From Maioricimonas rarisocia (lineage in GTDB: Bacteria > Planctomycetota > Planctomycetia > Planctomycetales > Planctomycetaceae): DNA of 64,000 bases. Under the pieces are notes generated by a model. That model worked only from the letters and a program-made list of their open reading frames with translations. It was not told where the DNA came from and did not search any database. Made by a program: the position numbers and the translations under genes. This document shows positions 30,127-41,000 of the stretch, one piece after another. Every line of letters begins with the position of its first letter. Positions within the stretch are counted from its first letter, which is position 1. The stretch lies in assembly GCF_007747795.1 (NCBI RefSeq), contig NZ_CP036275.1:1192501-1256500 (forward strand), given 5' to 3'.

Positions 30127-33100
30127 ATGCCTGTCGTGCCTTCCATGTGTGCCGAGCCCCTTCCCGCTGCCACTGTCGGACGTGAGCGTCTGCGCCTGCG
30201 CAGCGGGCACAATGGCGCGGGCGGACGAATTGAGCGGCCCGGTTCGTGGATGTTCCTGCTGCTTCTGCTGGCCGGCATTCTGGCTGCTGCGGGACCTGCC
30301 GGAGCAGCCGATCCGAAGACGGGACCCCAGACGTTCCGTACGCAGGTGGTCGATGCCTCGGACCGGTCATCGTGGCCGGCAGGGGACTGGATCCCGATTG
30401 ATGCCGCTCGATGGGAACACTTCGAGGCGGCGGGCGGCACGCCGGAAGACCGCGAGGCGGACGTCTACATCGAATCGGCCCGGTATACGGCGACGCTCGA
30501 AGGGGACGCGCTGGCCGAGGGGAGGCTCGAGGCGTCGATCCGGAACGTCGCGGGACACGCGAAGTTTCTCGATCTGGGACGTCCGAGCCTGGCGATCTCC
30601 GAAGCGACGATGAACCAGGCACCTGCGACCTGGGGAGCCGATCCGCAGGGAAGCGTGCGGCTGCATGTCCCGGCCGCTACCTCGACGCTGTCGGCGCGCT
30701 GGTCGCTGCGAGGACGAGCTGTTCTGGATCGTCTCGTGTTTGACGTCACTTTGGTCACGGCGATGTCGTCGCGACTGGAACTGACGTTGCCGGCCGATCA
30801 GATCCTTCAGGCCGATGCAGGAATCGTCGAATCGGAGGCGGTCGACGAGGCATCGGGAACCCGTCTGTGGCGCGTGGAACTCGGACGGCGAAACCGCTGC
30901 CGACTGATGATCCGCAACGGATTGCCGGCAGCGACCGACGGTCCGGAGGCGATCTTTGCCGACGTGTCGGCCGTCTACAGCGTGCGGCCGGACGGTCTGC
31001 ATATTCAGACGGACTTTGTTTACAGCACGACGGATGATGCGCCGTTTACGACCAGCTTTCGCGTGCCGTGGCGTTTCGAGTTGCGTTCGGTCGCATATGC
31101 CGATTCGCGGGGAGAAACGGCACTGCCGTATCAGCGGAATCTGGGGCGATCGCTGGTGGCCGTCTCGATTGCCGGATCTCCGGCCGGACGACGGGCGACG
31201 CTGCGTGTTCGGGGTGTCCTTCCGCTGCGGTGGGACACGCGTCGACGCATCGCGCTGCCTCGCATCGAACTGCAGGACGTCGTCGAGATGTCCCGGCGAC
31301 TGACGCTGAAGATCGAGCGGCCCATGGAACTGTCCGCCATCGACACCCAGGGGCACCGGCAGGTCGGCTATGCGGCCGACGACCGCAGCGAGACCTGGAA
31401 TCTCGAAGAACTGCAGGCGAACGCACCGATTTCGGTCAGCGTGGGACTGCCGAACTCCGTACTCAGTGCCCGCTCGATCGGCCGGGTCGATCTGACCGGT
31501 GGCGTGCCGACCATGCAGACGATCCTCCGCTTCGAAGCGGCCTCGGGCTCGACATTCACGGCACGCTGCGCGATTCCCGACGGCTGGAATGTGACGCGTG
31601 TCGAGCCGCTGAAGGGATCGGCGACATCCGCACTCGCGTCCTGGGACGTGAGTGAAGATTCGACGTCAGGTCCACGAGTGCTCCGCGTCGAGTTCCAGCA
31701 GGGGCTCACTCCGCAAAGCGTCCGTGAATTGCTTGTCAGCGCCCGCCTGGCCGATATTCCGATCGCCGGTCGCGACGTGCCGATGCCCGCTATTGTGCCG
31801 CTCAACGTCATCGACAACGACGTCTATGTGGTGATGCGTTCGGAGGCGGATCAGGTACCGCAGTTGCCGGCCGAATCGGGCTACGTTGCGGTGGATCGCT
31901 CGGAACTTCCCGAGAGTGTCGGGAAGGCGGTGCGGGAGATGGTCGGTTCGGAGATTGCTGCCGACTGGATCGTCCTTCGGGCCCGGAATCCTGGTGCTGA
32001 TGAAACACTGTTGCTGCGGACCTCGGACGCCGTCCCGGATGACCCGAATCGTATCGAAGGACTTCCCGCCGCAGAGAGTGAAGAGAACGGGACAACCTCG
32101 CCGGCCCCTTCGACAACCGATCAGGGCCCGAGCGTATCTGTTCGCATCGACTCGTGGCTGGCGCCTGGCGGCGAGCGGCAACATCGGCATGCGGTGTATT
32201 ATCGTTTCCCCGCGAAGTCGCGCGACGTTGCGAAAACGCTGAAGATTCCGCGGGACGTTCGGATCGAAACTCTCGAGATCAACGACCGCGACGTCGTCCC
32301 GTTTGTGCTCGACGGCACGCTGCAGCTACCGGCCAGACCGAGATCGATTCGCTCGGTGCGGATCGTGTTTCGCACGTCGGGGCATTTCGGTTTCCTTCAG
32401 CAGACCGACCGCCTGCAGTTGCCGCAGTGGGATCTCGACGTCGTCGAGTACGAGTGGCAGATTCACCTGCCTCCCGGGCGTCGCTTCGCCGGGCTGGACG
32501 AGGACCGCTGGATCGTGGCGCAGCCGCCGTCGCTCACGTGGCTGCAGCGGCTGCTCGGCCCGCTCGCCCAGTCCCCACAGGGGGCATCGGCTCCCCTCCC
32601 GTCCGCTCAGCAGAGCATGCCGGGAAGTGCGACCGGGAACGTCCTGCCGACGTCGGTGGGTGGCGAACTGGTCGTCGTGACCGGACCGGAGTTCGGTGAA
32701 TCGGCGGTGATCAGCACGTGGAATCCGCCGCGGGTCGCCTCACTGTCGGTCGTCGTGCTTCTGGCCACACTGACATTTCTGACGCTCCTGCGACTGCAGT
32801 CCCTTCGGCTCCCGCCGACCGCAGTGACAGTCTGGTGGAGTATCGTCCTCGGAGGCGCGCTGCTCGCCCCGGATTGCTATGCGCCGCTGTTCGGCGCAGC
32901 CTGCAGCGGGACCCTGCTGGCGCTGCTGTTACCGCGCAGGCTCGTCAGCCGGTTCGATTTGTTCGCGGCGCTCAAACGTCCGGAAGCCGATGCGCAGCGC
33001 AGCACTCCCCGCAGTTCCGCCGTGACGGCGTCGGTGGGTGGGCTCCTTGTCTGGCTGACGCTGGGGCAGGGTTGGGCTCAGGAGCCCTCGGCCGAACGGG

Positions 33101-36100
33101 TCTCGGTGGATGCGGCCGCTACCGACGGGAGCGACGCGACGTCAGTCGACGTGCTGATTCCTGAACAGGCGGGGGACAATCGGGAGGTCTACGTCCGCGA
33201 AGCACTTCTTCATCGCATCGAAGCGTGGGAGCGGGAACTGGTCCCGCGGTATCTGATCCGCTCGGCAGAATATGCGGTATTGCCGTCCGATCGGGATACG
33301 ATCGATCTTTCGATCCGCTACGACGTGTTGCTCTCCGAGGAGGTCGGGCCGGTCCGCGTGGTGCTGCCGTTGCAGGGAGTCACCTTCGCCAGCGCCGACA
33401 GTTGCCGCGTGAACGGCGAGCCGGCGAACGTCATTCCCTCGTCGGACGGTCGTGGCGTCGTGGTCGAAGTGGTGCCGGGCTCGAGCGACACCGCGACCAC
33501 CGATGACGGTGACGCTCCGCGCGTGCTGGCTTCGGCCACCATCGACCTCCGCTGCCGGGGACGCGTGCAGCAGGCCCGGTCCGGTCGACGCTTTCGTGCG
33601 GCCATCCCTTCAGTTACGAACACTCAGGTCCTGGTCGAGAAGGTTCCCGAAGACGGGAGTCGCCACTGGGTGAGCGGCAACGGTCTGATTCGGGAACTCG
33701 GGCATTCGCTCGAGGTCGAGCTCGGTCCCGCCGAAGAACTCTCGGTCAGCTGGGAAACGTCGGCACAGCCGGGCACCGATTCTTCCGGCCTGCAGGCTTC
33801 GATCCTGTCGATGGTGGAGGTCGGAACGCAGCGATTGCGACTGCGGTACAACATGACGCTTTCCAGCGAGGCGACCGACGAACCACCGTCGACGGCAACG
33901 CTGCACCTGCCACCGCGAATGTTTGTCGAGAGCGTGCGGGGAGAGACTCTGCTGGCGACCTATTCGGCCCCCGCTGCATCGGGCGGAACCGACGTCCGCC
34001 TCGAGTTTTCGGAACCGTTGACGGAACCGACGCGGCTGGCCCTCGACCTGGTGATGCCGACCGAGACCCGGTCCTCGCTGGTCACAATCCCGGCCCTGCA
34101 GCTGCTGGACGACGCGACGACGGGTCGTCATATCGTGGGGGTGATTGCTCCGCCCGGGCTTCGCGTCGCGGCGAGCAACGATGCCGCCGCAACGGCCACG
34201 TCGACGCTCATTCCTACCGGCGACGTGGGGGATCTGTGGGTCGAGGCCGCAGAGTGGCCGGTTCCCGAGGTTGCCTTCGATGTGCGAAATCCCGGCACCC
34301 TGATTGTGAAACTGACGCCGCTGCAGACCGAAAGGGCCGCGAGCATCCAGCAGACCGTCGTCGTTCAGCGGGAACAACTGCTGTGGTCGGCGGTGATCGA
34401 GCTGGAAGTGGCGTCGCTCCCGACGTTCCTGCACCGGTTTGATCTGGATCCCCGCGTTCGTCTCGAAAGCGTCTCGGTCGAGCAGGACGGTGCCGAGCGG
34501 TTGCGGCGGTCGGTCCGTGAAGCCCGGCGGCTGACACTGTTCCTGAACTCGGACCGGCTGGGGACGCAAACGATCCGGCTGAGCGGCACCCTCAGCAGCG
34601 GCATGCTGTATGAATCGGTGCATCTGCCGGAACTGAACGTCGAAGAGGCCCGCATCCTCGATTCGGACGTGACCGTCATCAACGAATCGGGGTGGAACGT
34701 CGAAATCGCCGATGGAGACGGCACCATTGTCGCCGGTGCAGCCTTCGAATCGGGCACGCCCGAAGTTGCAGAAGCCCGCCAGGTCTTCGGACCGATTCAG
34801 ACCCAGGTCGAGCGACCGCTGTTGCTCAAGATCGACCCGGGTGACGATGCGGCCCGAACCGATCAGCTCATCGACCTGAGCCGTCGTGCCAATCACTGGG
34901 AGTACTCGGCAATCACCCGTGTGAGCGCCCGCGCCGGGCCACTGCGGCGGGTGCGAATCCGGCTGCCGGCCGAGTTGAATGTGGCTGCGTCCGAGATCGA
35001 ACCGACGGAGAACCTGATTTCGATCGAAGAGGCGGACGACGGGGGGGCGAAACTGATCTTTGCCCCCGATCCGCGGTCGCCCGAGGAATTCGTATTCCTG
35101 ATCCGCTCCCGAATCGCGCCGCCAGGCAGCGGCGACTGGACGCCGCCCTCTCCGCAGGTGCTCAACTCGCGCGTCGGTCGACGCTATCTCACGCTGGCTG
35201 CCGACAGTGCCTTTTCACCGATCGCCTCGGACGTGAACGAGATCGTGGCCGAAGAGATTCCGGACTGGGGGCGCCAGACGGCCCGCGCCCCGAACCGATC
35301 CGAAGAGGGGGGCCGGACATTCAGACTGACGGCCGATCGCGTCGCGTTGCGGCGGCACGTCGCCGCCTCGGGATCATCGGTCGACGTCGTGCTCGCAGAG
35401 GGCTTTCTCTGGCTCGACGAGAAGGGGGCGGTGTCTGCAGCGATGGACTGGCGATTCGGCTGGTCCCGCGCCGATGCGATCGAGATCGCCATCCCGGAGG
35501 GGGCACAACTGCGGGCCGCCAGCCTGAACGGTCACCAGGTCCCCATTGAGACCGCCGGACAGCGATTGCGCGTCGTGCTGCCCCAGTCGAGCGGCATCGG
35601 CCAGTTAACGATCCTGTGGGATGCCGAGGCCCGTTCGGAAGGCTGGAACGGCTACCAGCAGCCGCTGCCGCAGTTTCTCAACTCCGATGTCGACACCGTG
35701 CTGCTGGCGTTTCTCGACCGGCGGAGCGACTCGGGACTGCATGTCGAACATGCCCGTACCCTCACTCAGGCTGCCTGGCTGCTCGAACGATTTGATGCCA
35801 CGCTGCAGTTTGCCGAGCGGCATGTCGGTCGGGCCTACGATGTGGACGGCCCGCTTCTGACCGAACTGCGAATGCTCGAATCGACACTGCGGCGGCTGCA
35901 GTCGTCCGACCCGGCGACGACCTCCTGGACTGGCGAGCAGGAAACCCGTTTCGGGGATCTGCTGAAGCGGCGCGTCGAACTGGGCGAACAGATCGAAGTC
36001 TCCGCAACGTTTCCAGCGCCGGCGCAATCGACCGCACCTGCAGACGAGGAGGCCGGCTGGAGACTGGCCGTGTCGACACTCGTGCCGGGCATCGAGGAAA

Positions 36101-36444
36101 CCGTCAGCGAGATCCGGTTTGCCGCGATTCCGGTGGCGAGCGGGGAAATGCCGGTGTTGCGTTGGACGTCCCGACCGGGATGGCTGCACATGCACACGAT
36201 CGGGACGTTTGCCCTGCTGCTGGTTCTGCTCGCCGTGGCGGTACTGCTGACCCGTTGGGAACGTCGGCGCGAGTTTGCCGACTGGATCGCCGCCCGTCCG
36301 CTGCTGGGCATGACCGCTCTGGGGCTGATCTGGTGGCTGGTGATGCAGCCGGCGGTCGTCGGGCTGCTGATCGTCCTGCTGGCTGCCGGGCTGAAAGGCG
36401 CGGACCTGCTGCGAACGTGGCGGCGTCCGTTGGCGACCGGTTGA
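30127..36444 (+). CDS. Giant two-module secreted/membrane protein (unknown function)
   Basis: 2105 residues. A hydrophobic signal segment lies at about 42-58 (FLLLLLAGILAAAGPAGA), so the first 41 residues may be a long n-region or the start may be the ATG at 30250. A beta-rich region runs to about 860. Three membrane helices follow at about 871-950, then a second signal-like segment (about 961-985, GGLLVWLTLGQGWAQE), another beta-rich region and a final set of three helices at about 2020-2095. The unit (hydrophobic leader, beta-rich body, helix trio) thus occurs twice here and once in the preceding gene. No catalytic motif is visible and function is unknown. Confidence 0.75.
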   Translation: MPVVPSMCAEPLPAATVGRERLRLRSGHNGAGGRIERPGSWMFLLLLLAGILAAAGPAGAADPKTGPQTFRTQVVDASDRSSWPAGDWIPIDAARWEHFEAAGGTPEDREADVYIESARYTATLEGDALAEGRLEASIRNVAGHAKFLDLGRPSLAISEATMNQAPATWGADPQGSVRLHVPAATSTLSARWSLRGRAVLDRLVFDVTLVTAMSSRLELTLPADQILQADAGIVESEAVDEASGTRLWRVELGRRNRCRLMIRNGLPAATDGPEAIFADVSAVYSVRPDGLHIQTDFVYSTTDDAPFTTSFRVPWRFELRSVAYADSRGETALPYQRNLGRSLVAVSIAGSPAGRRATLRVRGVLPLRWDTRRRIALPRIELQDVVEMSRRLTLKIERPMELSAIDTQGHRQVGYAADDRSETWNLEELQANAPISVSVGLPNSVLSARSIGRVDLTGGVPTMQTILRFEAASGSTFTARCAIPDGWNVTRVEPLKGSATSALASWDVSEDSTSGPRVLRVEFQQGLTPQSVRELLVSARLADIPIAGRDVPMPAIVPLNVIDNDVYVVMRSEADQVPQLPAESGYVAVDRSELPESVGKAVREMVGSEIAADWIVLRARNPGADETLLLRTSDAVPDDPNRIEGLPAAESEENGTTSPAPSTTDQGPSVSVRIDSWLAPGGERQHRHAVYYRFPAKSRDVAKTLKIPRDVRIETLEINDRDVVPFVLDGTLQLPARPRSIRSVRIVFRTSGHFGFLQQTDRLQLPQWDLDVVEYEWQIHLPPGRRFAGLDEDRWIVAQPPSLTWLQRLLGPLAQSPQGASAPLPSAQQSMPGSATGNVLPTSVGGELVVVTGPEFGESAVISTWNPPRVASLSVVVLLATLTFLTLLRLQSLRLPPTAVTVWWSIVLGGALLAPDCYAPLFGAACSGTLLALLLPRRLVSRFDLFAALKRPEADAQRSTPRSSAVTASVGGLLVWLTLGQGWAQEPSAERVSVDAAATDGSDATSVDVLIPEQAGDNREVYVREALLHRIEAWERELVPRYLIRSAEYAVLPSDRDTIDLSIRYDVLLSEEVGPVRVVLPLQGVTFASADSCRVNGEPANVIPSSDGRGVVVEVVPGSSDTATTDDGDAPRVLASATIDLRCRGRVQQARSGRRFRAAIPSVTNTQVLVEKVPEDGSRHWVSGNGLIRELGHSLEVELGPAEELSVSWETSAQPGTDSSGLQASILSMVEVGTQRLRLRYNMTLSSEATDEPPSTATLHLPPRMFVESVRGETLLATYSAPAASGGTDVRLEFSEPLTEPTRLALDLVMPTETRSSLVTIPALQLLDDATTGRHIVGVIAPPGLRVAASNDAAATATSTLIPTGDVGDLWVEAAEWPVPEVAFDVRNPGTLIVKLTPLQTERAASIQQTVVVQREQLLWSAVIELEVASLPTFLHRFDLDPRVRLESVSVEQDGAERLRRSVREARRLTLFLNSDRLGTQTIRLSGTLSSGMLYESVHLPELNVEEARILDSDVTVINESGWNVEIADGDGTIVAGAAFESGTPEVAEARQVFGPIQTQVERPLLLKIDPGDDAARTDQLIDLSRRANHWEYSAITRVSARAGPLRRVRIRLPAELNVAASEIEPTENLISIEEADDGGAKLIFAPDPRSPEEFVFLIRSRIAPPGSGDWTPPSPQVLNSRVGRRYLTLAADSAFSPIASDVNEIVAEEIPDWGRQTARAPNRSEEGGRTFRLTADRVALRRHVAASGSSVDVVLAEGFLWLDEKGAVSAAMDWRFGWSRADAIEIAIPEGAQLRAASLNGHQVPIETAGQRLRVVLPQSSGIGQLTILWDAEARSEGWNGYQQPLPQFLNSDVDTVLLAFLDRRSDSGLHVEHARTLTQAAWLLERFDATLQFAERHVGRAYDVDGPLLTELRMLESTLRRLQSSDPATTSWTGEQETRFGDLLKRRVELGEQIEVSATFPAPAQSTAPADEEAGWRLAVSTLVPGIEETVSEIRFAAIPVASGEMPVLRWTSRPGWLHMHTIGTFALLLVLLAVAVLLTRWERRREFADWIAARPLLGMTALGLIWWLVMQPAVVGLLIVLLAAGLKGADLLRTWRRPLATG

Positions 36445-36683
36445 CGCCCTCACGGGGATGGCCCGGACGTGGCGGCAAAGTGGCCTTGCACCTCCTGAAT
36501 GCAAAAGGGATTGCGGCGAATCGGGGGTTGCGGTAATTTTCCGTCCGCGCTCCGGTTGATCAGGCCGGTGCAAGGACCTCCAACCCAGGGATTCGGGCTG
36601 GAGGGCACGATGTCCAGTCGTGCGGGCAATTCAGACGTGCCGTGCCGATCCCGGCCGCGGTGGCGAAGCAAGGAGGCCTCCGG

Positions 36684-37898
36684 ATGCCGTCCCGGTCTGC
36701 TTTTCAGTTCCTACACGCCGCCGATCTCGCGCTGGATGCGCCGGTATTTGGCGTCGCCGATCTGCCAGGACCCGCGCGGGACGTGCTGCTGGACGCCCGC
36801 TATCTCGCAGCGCGTCGCGTCTTCGACGCCGCTCTCGAGGCGGACGTAGACTTCGTCGTCCTGGCCGGGAACGTGCTCGGCAAAGGATACGGTGTTCGTG
36901 CCGCCTATTTTTTGGTCGAACAGTTCGCCCGACTGCAACAGGCGGAAATCCCCGTCTACTGGGTCGAACGGACCGTGACCGGCGCGATGGAGTGGCCCCG
37001 ATTTGTTCCGTGGCCGGAGACCGTCATGCGGGCGGATGCGAACATCGGCCAGGTCTGGAACGTGACGCGCGAGGACCGGCCACTGGCCCGGCTGGTTGCC
37101 TGTTGCGACGGGGCTCGCCAGAGACGCGTGGTCCAGGCTGCGGCGACCGGGCAACCGAACACATTTGAGATTCACGTCATGCCGCAGAGCACACTGGATG
37201 CTCTGCCGGACAGGTTGGCTGACTACTGGGCGCTGGGCGGGCAACCGGCTGCGACCTCCGTTCCCGGTACGGGAGGACGGGCCCGCTTCTGTGGTCAGCC
37301 TCAGGGAATGCATCCCGACGACGTCGGTCCCCGGGGGTGCCAACTGGTGACCGTCGAGCCCGACGGCAGCCTGTTCCACCAGTTCGTCGAAACCAATGCC
37401 GTTCGCTGGTACCGCGAGTCGGTCGCTGTCGATTCCGGCTCCGATCGGCTGTCGTTCCGTACGGCTGTTGAAAGCCGCTATCGCCGCATCGCGAGTGAAA
37501 CGACTGCCTCGCTGGCCATTGTCCGCTGGGACGTGACCGGTCACGGAGACCTGATGCAGTCGCTGCATGGCGATGCCGCGTCGGGCGAACTGCTCGGACT
37601 GCTGCGCAGTCTCGCACCCGAGTCTCCCACCATCTGGAGCCTGTCGGTCGATGCGACGGCCGGTGCGGCCCACTGCCAGCAGCTCGAATCGGATGAGCAT
37701 CCGCTCGCCACTGTGGCCGCGGAACTCGATCGGCTCGAGGCGGACGATCCACGTCTGCAGCGAGTGCTCGAAGAGGTCGCGGGACAACTCGGGGAGGACC
37801 TGTCCGTTCCCGAACCAAAGTTTCTCGATCGCATCCGCAAGCGGGCCCGGGCCGAAGTCATCCGGCGAATCGGCGACTCCGAATCATTGAGGTCATGA
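36684..37898 (+). CDS. YhaO/SbcD-like phosphoesterase fold that has lost its catalytic residues
   Basis: The start is the ATG at 36684, with AAGGAGG 7 bases upstream; the frame opens 14 codons earlier without a site. The protein has 404 residues. It follows the layout of calcineurin-like DNA exonucleases (YhaO/SbcD/Mre11), but the metal ligands are replaced. The first motif DxHLD reads HAADLALD (His to Ala16). GDxxD reads AGNVLG (Asp to Asn63). The GNHD motif is absent, with YWVERT in its place. GHxH reads ALGGQP (185-187). The surrounding strands are well conserved, so this is a folded but presumably inactive protein, not a pseudogene: the frame is intact and a YhaN/SbcC-like ATPase gene follows 142 bases on. 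Inferred role: structural subunit of a DNA-end-binding complex. Confidence 0.75.
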   Translation: MPSRSAFQFLHAADLALDAPVFGVADLPGPARDVLLDARYLAARRVFDAALEADVDFVVLAGNVLGKGYGVRAAYFLVEQFARLQQAEIPVYWVERTVTGAMEWPRFVPWPETVMRADANIGQVWNVTREDRPLARLVACCDGARQRRVVQAAATGQPNTFEIHVMPQSTLDALPDRLADYWALGGQPAATSVPGTGGRARFCGQPQGMHPDDVGPRGCQLVTVEPDGSLFHQFVETNAVRWYRESVAVDSGSDRLSFRTAVESRYRRIASETTASLAIVRWDVTGHGDLMQSLHGDAASGELLGLLRSLAPESPTIWSLSVDATAGAAHCQQLESDEHPLATVAAELDRLEADDPRLQRVLEEVAGQLGEDLSVPEPKFLDRIRKRARAEVIRRIGDSESLRS

Positions 37899-38040
37899 CG
37901 CGTTGCGGGTGCCACTCCACGGCAGTTGCGGCGGCATGACTGAGACGCCGCACTGCATGTGCCGACAGGCACGCCCGTGAATCGTGGCAACCGGACGATC
38001 CCCCGCAAAGCAGCGGGCATGCTGAAAGAGGATCAGTTCC

Positions 38041-41000
38041 ATGCGAGTAACCCGGATACACGTCGATCGATTCGGCGCGCTTCACGACGTCCGTCTCGAG
38101 GGCCTGTGCCCCGGACTCAACGTCGTGCACGGTCCCAACGGAGCCGGTAAGACGACGCTGCTGCATCTGGTGCGGGGCGTCATCTTTGGGTTCGACGAAG
38201 CACGTCAGCGTCATCTCGTCGCGCAGCGTGAGACCGGACCCGAAGGGGGAGCGATTGGCATCGCGACCACCAGCGGTCAGCACACCGTCATCCGTCGCAG
38301 CCGGCCCAACCTCAGCGATACGCTGGCCGTCCGGGTCCAGTGCCAGCCGCAGACACCACCACCGGACGTCCGCAGGGAGCTTCAGAGCTTCTGCGAGAAG
38401 GAGATCCGCTGGCTGTTCACCGACGGGATGAACGATGCGGGCTCGCACGGGACCGATCCGCTCGATTCGATCACCGAAATGGCCCTCCGTCGCGGCATCC
38501 CGCTGCACGAGAAACGCTGGGATGACGACTGGCTGAAGAGGCAGCAGACACTGACTTCGCGGCAGACCAGGCCGCTCGTCAACGGGACTGGCAATGCCCC
38601 CGCGGCTGCGGAACTCGTGCGTCGGCGGGAACGGCTGCAGCGACAGGTGACGGATCTGCGTCGCGAGCGATCGGCCGCAATCTCGCGGCGGACCCGACAG
38701 GGTGAGGAGCTGGCCTCCGAAATCGCACGGCTCAGGAGGCAGATTGAGCGGCTCTCAGGAGATCTCGGGGCGATCGAGTCCGATCTGTTCGAGGTCGAAT
38801 GCGAACTCTGGTCACAGCGGCCGCAGCAGCCACAACCGGCGGCTGTTCCTCCGGCAGACCAGCAGGACGAGATCGCCGCCATCGATGCCCAGGTGGCGCG
38901 GGCACGATCCGTCCTGCGGGATCTGGCACGGTCGCGGTATGACCTCAGCCTCGAGTCGGCCGCGTTCGCCGGCAGTGATGCCCCCGGGGCCGAAACCCTG
39001 CTCGGTCGGCAACGGACCGGCATCAACTCGCTCGAACGATACGTCCTGCGCCTGCAGGAGCAGGTGAGCCGGCTGCATGCGGCGACAGGACAGACTCACT
39101 GCAACTGCGACGAAGTCGGTCCGCAGTTGACTGCCTCGCTGAACGCATTGCGGCATCAGCTGTACGAGATGTGCTCGACGCTCGGTCGGTATCAGGCCGC
39201 CTGGCGCGAAACCGTGCTGCAGACCGAACGGGGCAGCGTTGACCGCTGCGAACTGGAACTCCGCGGACAGATCGAACGGCTGCTGGCCCGCCGCGAGCAA
39301 CTCGTCACTGAACAGAACGACGCCCGCGCCCGCACGTCGATCGAGCAACACTACTGCGGCTGCGTGGCGCACGATGGTTTCGACGTGCCGGCAACTCCTG
39401 CAGTCGTTCGGACCGAACCGACGGTTGGTCCAGCTGATCACCGCACCGCAGCGGTTTCACGCCGCCGGCAGGGACTGCAAAGCCAGCGGAAAGATTGCCA
39501 GGCTCGTCTGGAATCGGCCCGCCGCAGCCTGCGTGCCGCCCGCACCCGTCAGACGCTGCTCTACAGCGAAGCCGACGGCGGCGAGTGCGATCGCTCCCTC
39601 CGCGAGCGGCAGTTCGAATTGAGCGTCGTCGAGCAGCAACTGGCCGATCGTCGCGAGCGACTGGCATCACTGAAGCTATTGCAGACCGTGATTGACGGCG
39701 TCGGCAAACAGGCGAGCGCCCGCCGGGACAGTCTGGTTCTTCAGGAGGCCTCGACGTTTCTCTCGCGGCTGACGGGAGGCAGGTATACCCGCTTCCGGTT
39801 CGATGAATCCGCATCGCGGATGATCGTCATCGATCATCAGAATCGCGAATTCCGGCCGCAGCAGCTCAGCCGGGGGACGCACGATCAGGCCGTGCTGAGT
39901 CTGCGTCTGGCCGTCGTCAACGAACTGGCCCGTCGGGGCGTGCGGTTCCCGCTGTTCCTCGACGAAGCCCTCGCCGACAGCGACGAAACCCGCATCCAGC
40001 AGGCGGTGGAACTGTTTGCGGAACTCTCCCGGTCCGGCCTGCAGCTGATCTTTCTGACCTGTCAGGAACACCTGGTCGACATGTTCGAAGCGGCCGGAGC
40101 ACATGTCGCCTGCCTGCCCGGTACGACACGGAAGCGGCGGCAGAGCCCGACCGTCCCGGCCAGTTCCGCTCCGACCACGTCTTCTTCGACACTGACACCG
40201 ACGCCGACACCGGCTCCGCAGCCGGTTCAGTCGGCACCCGCGACCGCGGCGACCACCGAGCAGCCCATCCGGACACTCCGTGTGGATGCGCCGGACCGCT
40301 ACTGGCTCCGGGCCGACACCGGCATCTCGTTCGTTCCCTCGCTGGGAACACAGATGAGCCGGCGACTCAACTCGATCGGCATCCGCAATGTCGCCGACCT
40401 GATCGACTTCGACCCGGAAGCCTCGGCGACGCCCCTCGAAAGTATTGAGGTCTCGGCGGCGCAGTTGCGTGGCTGGCAGGCGGAAGCCCGGCTGCTGAGC
40501 TGCGTTCCCAAACTGACCGGCCGCGATGCCCAGTTGCTCGTCCTGTGCGGCATTCACAGCCCCGCCGAACTGGCCGAGATCCCCGCCGATGAACTCTGGC
40601 GCCGCGTGCAGCGTCTGCGGCGATCCGAAGGAGCAGCCGCCTCGCTGAGCTGGCAGGGTGGGCCGCGGCAACAGGCGGTCGCGGGCTGGGTCGCTTCCGC
40701 ACGCACGGCCCGTACGTTTGCCGAGTGCCGGGCGGCCAGCGGGAAATCCGGGCCGAGCCGGGTTCCGCGTCCCCACTTCCGTGTCGATTCCGGCCAGCGT
40801 TCGACCGCAGAGCGTCGGTCGCAATCGGAGTCGCAGGCGAACGAACCTGTGACCGGTCCGGCCCATCTGCGGATCCGCCGCTTCGAGGAACCGGAGCACC
40901 GGGAAATCGAACCGCAACAGGCCGCCAAGCCGGCCACGAATGAGGAAGCGGCTTCGGAAACCCGCACCTGGCGGTTCTACCTGAACATGGACAGTCCGGT

